Shown here: piece by piece, positions 5,856 through 8,129 of the stretch
Layout of the letters: the number at the start of each line of letters is the position of its first letter
How positions within the stretch are numbered: position 1 is the stretch's first letter
NCBI GenBank assembly: GCA_030038955.1
Contig: JASHQV010000416.1
Location: forward strand, 1-8,129
DNA: 8,129 bases
Direction of reading: 5' to 3'
From: Solirubrobacteraceae bacterium
GTDB lineage: Bacteria; Actinomycetota; Thermoleophilia; Solirubrobacterales; Solirubrobacteraceae
Notes under the pieces: generated by a model
Told to the model about the DNA's origin: nothing
The model's database searches: none
The model's input: only the letters and a program-made list of their open reading frames with translations
Position numbers and translations under genes: made by a program

Positions 5856-5889
5856 GGGGGCGGGTGCGGCCATGGCCGCACCCGCCCCC
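5856..5889 (-). terminator. 34-bp perfect palindrome, candidate terminator
   Basis: Every base from 5856 to 5872 pairs with its partner from 5873 to 5889, centred on CCATGG. As RNA this makes a 15-bp, almost pure G-C stem with a CATG loop. It starts 34 nt after the stop codon of the minus-strand helix-turn-helix gene, a normal terminator distance. It has no U-tract, as is frequent for high-GC actinobacterial terminators. It would also separate that gene from the next minus-strand gene. Confidence 0.6.
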
Positions 5890-5923
5890 CTGGACCCCGG
5901 CCCCACGGCACTGCTGCTTGGAG

Positions 5924-6289
5924 CTACCCGTAGCGCAGCAGCGCCGACACGCGCTGCCGCGTGACCCCGAACAGCTTCGCGATCTCGTCCATCGTCAGCC
6001 CCTCCTGGTGGAGCGCCCGCGCTTCGGCGCGCCGCACGCGGGAGCCGTAGGAGGCGAGGTTGTCGGCGCTCTTGCTGAGCAGCGCGACCAGCGGCGGCGT
6101 CTGCTCGCCGGGTACGACCTCGCGCAACGGCAGCCCCGCGGCGAGCCCGCTCTCGATGTCCGCGATCCGTCGCTTCATCACGTGCGCGCGGGCGATGTTC
6201 GCATCCAGCGCCTCGTCGAGCTCGCGCAGCGCCTTCAGGAACGCCTGCTTGTCTGTGCCCGGCTGCTCGGGCCGTCCACCGGCTTCCAT
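5924..6289 (-). CDS. Small helix-turn-helix DNA-binding protein
   Basis: A 121-residue protein. Residues 13-50 are strongly helical with heptad-like spacing (FLKALRELDEALDANIARAHVMKRRIADIE), probably a coiled coil for oligomerisation. The C-terminal third, RRAEARALHQEGLTMDEIAKLFGVTRQRVSALLR (86-119), is a clear helix-turn-helix resembling sigma-70 region 4 or homeodomain-like regulators: MDEIAKLFGV is the first helix and turn, TRQRVSALLR the recognition helix. It is too short to be a sigma factor and lacks region 2, so a transcription regulator is the better reading. ATG 6289 is preceded on the minus strand by GGGGAG with 6-nt spacing. It diverges from the flavoenzyme gene across a 110-bp region containing a dyad, a common arrangement for a local, self-controlling regulator. 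Confidence 0.85.
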   Translation of the reverse strand: MEAGGRPEQPGTDKQAFLKALRELDEALDANIARAHVMKRRIADIESGLAAGLPLREVVPGEQTPPLVALLSKSADNLASYGSRVRRAEARALHQEGLTMDEIAKLFGVTRQRVSALLRYG

Positions 6290-6299
6290 TCCAGTCTCC

Positions 6300-6331
6300 C
6301 CGCAATGACCATTGCGGCAACAGCTATTGCC
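6300..6331. promoter_or_regulatory. Operator-like dyad with repeated ATTGC half-sites
   Basis: CCGCAATG (6300-6307) and its exact reverse complement CATTGCGG (6310-6317) are separated by 2 bp. A third ATTGC (6326-6330) follows, forming a second small inverted repeat GGCAA (6316-6320)/TTGCC (6327-6331). CCAGTCT also occurs directly repeated at 6291-6297 and 6335-6341, bracketing the dyad. The cluster lies in the divergent gap between the helix-turn-helix gene (start 6289) and the flavoenzyme (start 6400), where a regulator would control both. Confidence 0.55.
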
Positions 6332-6399
6332 AGACCAGTCTATCGAACCCGAGCGGCTTGGACGGCCCGGTCGATCCCCAGAACCTAGGATTCACAGCG

Positions 6400-7719
6400 A
6401 TGGCGAGCAACGGCCGAGCCCCAGCTGCTTCCGAGGCCAGGGCCGGGTGGCGTGGCCCCGGCCGCGCCCGCCAGGACGAGATCTACCGCGCCGGAATCCA
6501 CGGCCGCCGCCCGATCGTTCCGACGGACTTCACAACCCTGGAGCGCCGCGCGCGGCGCAAGGCGCGCGCGGCGGGATGGGCCTACGCCGCCGCCGCGGCT
6601 GGCGAGGGCGCGACGATGCGCGCCAACCGCGAGGCGTTCGAGCGCTGGAAGATCGTGCCGCGGATGCTCCGCGACGTCTCTCACCGCGAGCTCGACGTGG
6701 AGCTGTTCGGGCGCCGGCTTCCGGCGCCGGTCCTGTTCGGGCCGGTGGGGGCGGCCGAGCTGCTGCATCCCGAGGCGGACCTGGCGATTGCGCGCGCAGC
6801 CGCCGCGCTGGGGATCCCGTATGTGTTCACGAGCCAGGCATGCGCGCCGATGGAGGCGTGTGCGCGCGAGATGGGCGACGCCCCGCGCTGGTTCCAGCTG
6901 TACTGGTCGACCGACGACGCGCTCGTCGACAGCTTCCTCGCGCGCGCCGCGGCGGCCGGCGCCGAGGCGATCGTGGTGACGCTCGATACGACGATGCTGG
7001 GGTGGCGTCCGCAGGACCTCAACCTCGGATCGCTGCCGTTCGCGCGCGGACAGGGGATCGCCCAGTACACGTCCGACAGTCGCTTCCTCGAGATCGTCCG
7101 CCAACGGATCGCCGCTGCCGCGGTCAGCGGCAAGGACGTGGAGATCACGCTCGGAGCGATCCGCACACTGCTGTCGATCGCCCGCCGCTTCCCAGGCCGT
7201 CTGCTCGACAACCTTCGCTCGCCGGAGCCGCGGGCGGCGGTCGAGACGTTCCTCGAGATCTACTCGCGCCCGTCGCTCACCTGGGCCGACATCGAGACGC
7301 TGCGCGACCGCACCGCACTGCCGGTGCTGCTGAAGGGGATCCTGCACCCCGACGACGCCCGCCGCGCGCTCGACGCCGGCGTCGACGGGATCGTCGTGTC
7401 GAACCACGGGGGCCGTCAGGTCGACGGCGCGATCGCCAGCCTCGACGCGCTTGTCGAGATCGCGCCGGTCGTCGACGGCCGCGCCAAGCTGCTGCTCGAC
7501 AGCGGCGTGCGCAGCGGCGCCGACGTGTTCAAGGCGCTCGCGCTCGGCGCCGACGCGGTGCTGATCGGGCGTCCGTACCTGTACGGGCTGGCGCTCGCGG
7601 GGCAGGCCGGCGCCCGCGAGGTGATCGCCAACATCATCGCCGAGCTCGACCTGACGCTGGGCCTCAGCGGCCTCGCGTCGGTGGACGAGCTGGGACCCGG
7701 TGCGCTGCGGCGCATCTGA
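6400..7719 (+). CDS. FMN-dependent alpha-hydroxy-acid oxidase, lactate 2-monooxygenase type
   Basis: A 439-residue cytosolic flavoenzyme of the glycolate oxidase/lactate oxidase/lactate 2-monooxygenase family, which oxidises L-2-hydroxy acids through FMN. By alignment with the family as I know it, the active-site set is complete: Tyr62 (WAYAAAAAG), Tyr168 (FQLYW), Asp196 (TLDTT), Arg203 (GWRPQDL), Lys312 (LLKGIL), and His336 and Arg339 in SNHGGRQVDG. The phosphate-binding end, LLDSGVRSGADVFKALALGA (365-384) then IGRPYLYGLA (389-398), is also present. LGWRPQDLNLG and FQLYWSTDD point to the lactate 2-monooxygenase-like actinobacterial group rather than lactate oxidase; the true substrate is open. 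The common YVAGGAG motif reads YAAAAAG here. ATG 6400 has AGGA 9 nt upstream (6387-6390); a TTG at 6358 would add 14 residues with no benefit. The gene is divergent from a small regulator. Confidence 0.93.
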   Translation: MASNGRAPAASEARAGWRGPGRARQDEIYRAGIHGRRPIVPTDFTTLERRARRKARAAGWAYAAAAAGEGATMRANREAFERWKIVPRMLRDVSHRELDVELFGRRLPAPVLFGPVGAAELLHPEADLAIARAAAALGIPYVFTSQACAPMEACAREMGDAPRWFQLYWSTDDALVDSFLARAAAAGAEAIVVTLDTTMLGWRPQDLNLGSLPFARGQGIAQYTSDSRFLEIVRQRIAAAAVSGKDVEITLGAIRTLLSIARRFPGRLLDNLRSPEPRAAVETFLEIYSRPSLTWADIETLRDRTALPVLLKGILHPDDARRALDAGVDGIVVSNHGGRQVDGAIASLDALVEIAPVVDGRAKLLLDSGVRSGADVFKALALGADAVLIGRPYLYGLALAGQAGAREVIANIIAELDLTLGLSGLASVDELGPGALRRI

Positions 7720-7731
7720 GGCCGCGAATGG

Positions 7732-7906
7732 GTCTCCCGGAAATGTTGTGCCTGAAATGGCGAGGGCCGGGGGCCGCTGACCGAGGACGGGCATCGCCGG
7801 CGGAACGCCGGTGGTCCCGTGGTGCAGCAGCGCTGCACGAGGATCCGAGGACAAAGGTCAGTGGTCATCCGGGGCCGCCATTTCAGGTGGAATGTTTCCG
7901 GGAGGT
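7732..7906 (+). ncRNA. Candidate structured leader RNA sequestering the MFS ribosome-binding site
   Basis: This intergenic segment folds, by hand pairing, into a branched structure. The basal stem joins 7732-7762 with 7876-7906: about 30 pairs, one G/G mismatch (7748/7890). After a small internal loop, 7767-7782 pairs with 7856-7872 with one bulge (A7867). The inner region holds two hairpins, 7787-7820 (about 15 pairs, GAA triloop, bulge C7792) and 7822-7838 (7 bp, AGC loop). At least nine pairs are G-U in plus-strand RNA, for example 7744/7894, 7745/7893, 7749/7889, 7750/7888, 7773/7865 and 7776/7862. In minus-strand RNA these would be A/C mismatches, so the plus strand is the likely functional RNA. 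The right arm contains GGGAG (7900-7904), the only Shine-Dalgarno for the gene starting at 7918, paired with CTCCC (7734-7738). No known RNA class is recognised. Confidence 0.6.
7900..7905 (+). promoter_or_regulatory. Shine-Dalgarno GGGAGG of the MFS gene, inside a stem
   Basis: GGGAGG lies 12 nt upstream of GTG 7918, a slightly long spacing. It is the only good match nearby. Five of its six bases form Watson-Crick pairs with CTCCC at 7734-7738 in the predicted basal stem, and the sixth can form a G-U pair, so translation could depend on stem opening. Confidence 0.55.
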
Positions 7907-7917
7907 GCACTAGCAGC

Positions 7918-8129
7918 GTGCGCCCCCAGAGCCGGTTGGTCGTCGTCGTCGGCGCGGTCGTGTTCGCCGACACGCTGCTGTACGCGGTGCTGGCGCCGCT
8001 GCTGCCGGAGCTGTCCCACGCGCTGTCGCTGTCGAAGGCGTCGGCGGGGCTGCTGACGGCCGCGTACCCGATCGGCACGCTGGTCGGCTCGATCCCGGCG
8101 GGACTGCTGGTCGTCGCCGTCGGCCCCCG
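7918..8129 (+). CDS. MFS transporter, N-terminal part (partial)
   Basis: The first 70 residues of a major facilitator superfamily permease, running off the right edge. The first helix is LVVVVGAVVFADTLLYAVLA, followed by the periplasmic stretch PLLPELSHALSLSKASAG. The second helix is LLTAAYPIGTLVGSIPAGLLV, and the segment then runs into VAVGPR, which occupies the place of MFS motif A (usually G-x-L-x-D-R-x-G-R). The F-x-D-x-x-x-Y-x-x-x-x-P-x-L-P pattern is typical of DHA1-like drug or metabolite exporters; the substrate is unknown. GTG 7918 is chosen because the family N-terminus starts there and GGGAGG lies 12 nt upstream. GTG 7861 is also in frame, but the added residues would be encoded by the stem of the structured leader. 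The gene follows the flavoenzyme on the same strand after 198 nt. Confidence 0.88.
   Translation, partial: MRPQSRLVVVVGAVVFADTLLYAVLAPLLPELSHALSLSKASAGLLTAAYPIGTLVGSIPAGLLVVAVGP

Noticed and set aside
6312..7913. 533-codon plus-strand frame and a 489-codon minus-strand frame (6385-7854) over the flavoenzyme
   Set aside because: Both are low-complexity arginine/proline/alanine-rich readings of the flavoenzyme gene, whose own frame has a full set of active-site residues.

Overview
The window is very GC-rich bacterial DNA. Nearly every real reading frame ends its codons in G or C, GTG starts are common, and the tRNA gene does not encode its CCA end. The protein set (an actinobacterial-type lactate monooxygenase-like flavoenzyme, a Tat-exported EfeB-type peroxidase, small unnamed actinobacterial membrane proteins) suggests a high-GC actinobacterium, possibly of the Thermoleophilia/Solirubrobacterales kind. 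That placement is inferred from composition and protein style, not from a marker gene.

Layout. Positions 3-152 hold the tail of an unrecognised protein, followed by a tRNA-Thr(GGT) on the minus strand (222-294). A two-gene plus-strand unit follows: a GNAT acetyltransferase (345-1199) and a multi-pass membrane protein (1180-1911) that overlap by 20 nt. It meets tail-to-tail a minus-strand EamA/DMT exporter (1886-2851). A divergent small four-helix membrane protein (2959-3306) then meets tail-to-tail a minus-strand efeB-like dye-decolourising peroxidase (3279-4499). Upstream of that lie three more minus-strand genes: a 69-residue putative zinc-binding protein (4716-4925), a membrane-anchored protein of unknown function (5064-5738) and a small helix-turn-helix protein (5924-6289). 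The last is divergent from an FMN-dependent alpha-hydroxy-acid oxidase of the lactate 2-monooxygenase type (6400-7719). The window ends in the start of an MFS transporter (7918 onward).

The genes are ordinary accessory metabolism and transport; no defence system, CRISPR array or transposase is visible. The intergenic regions are the unusual part. The best candidate for something undescribed is 7732-7906: a 175-nt segment that folds as plus-strand RNA into a long basal stem with two internal hairpins. Its G-U pairs work only in the plus-strand RNA, and its right arm buries the Shine-Dalgarno sequence of the MFS gene. It looks like a cis-regulatory RNA leader.

Other signals are: a nearly identical 34-bp palindromic unit on both sides of the EamA gene (1928-1961 and 2896-2929); a long hairpin upstream of efeB (4542-4601) with TGACGAG sites; an 18-bp minisatellite next to a perfect 34-bp palindrome (5758-5889); and an operator-like dyad between the helix-turn-helix gene and the flavoenzyme (6300-6331).
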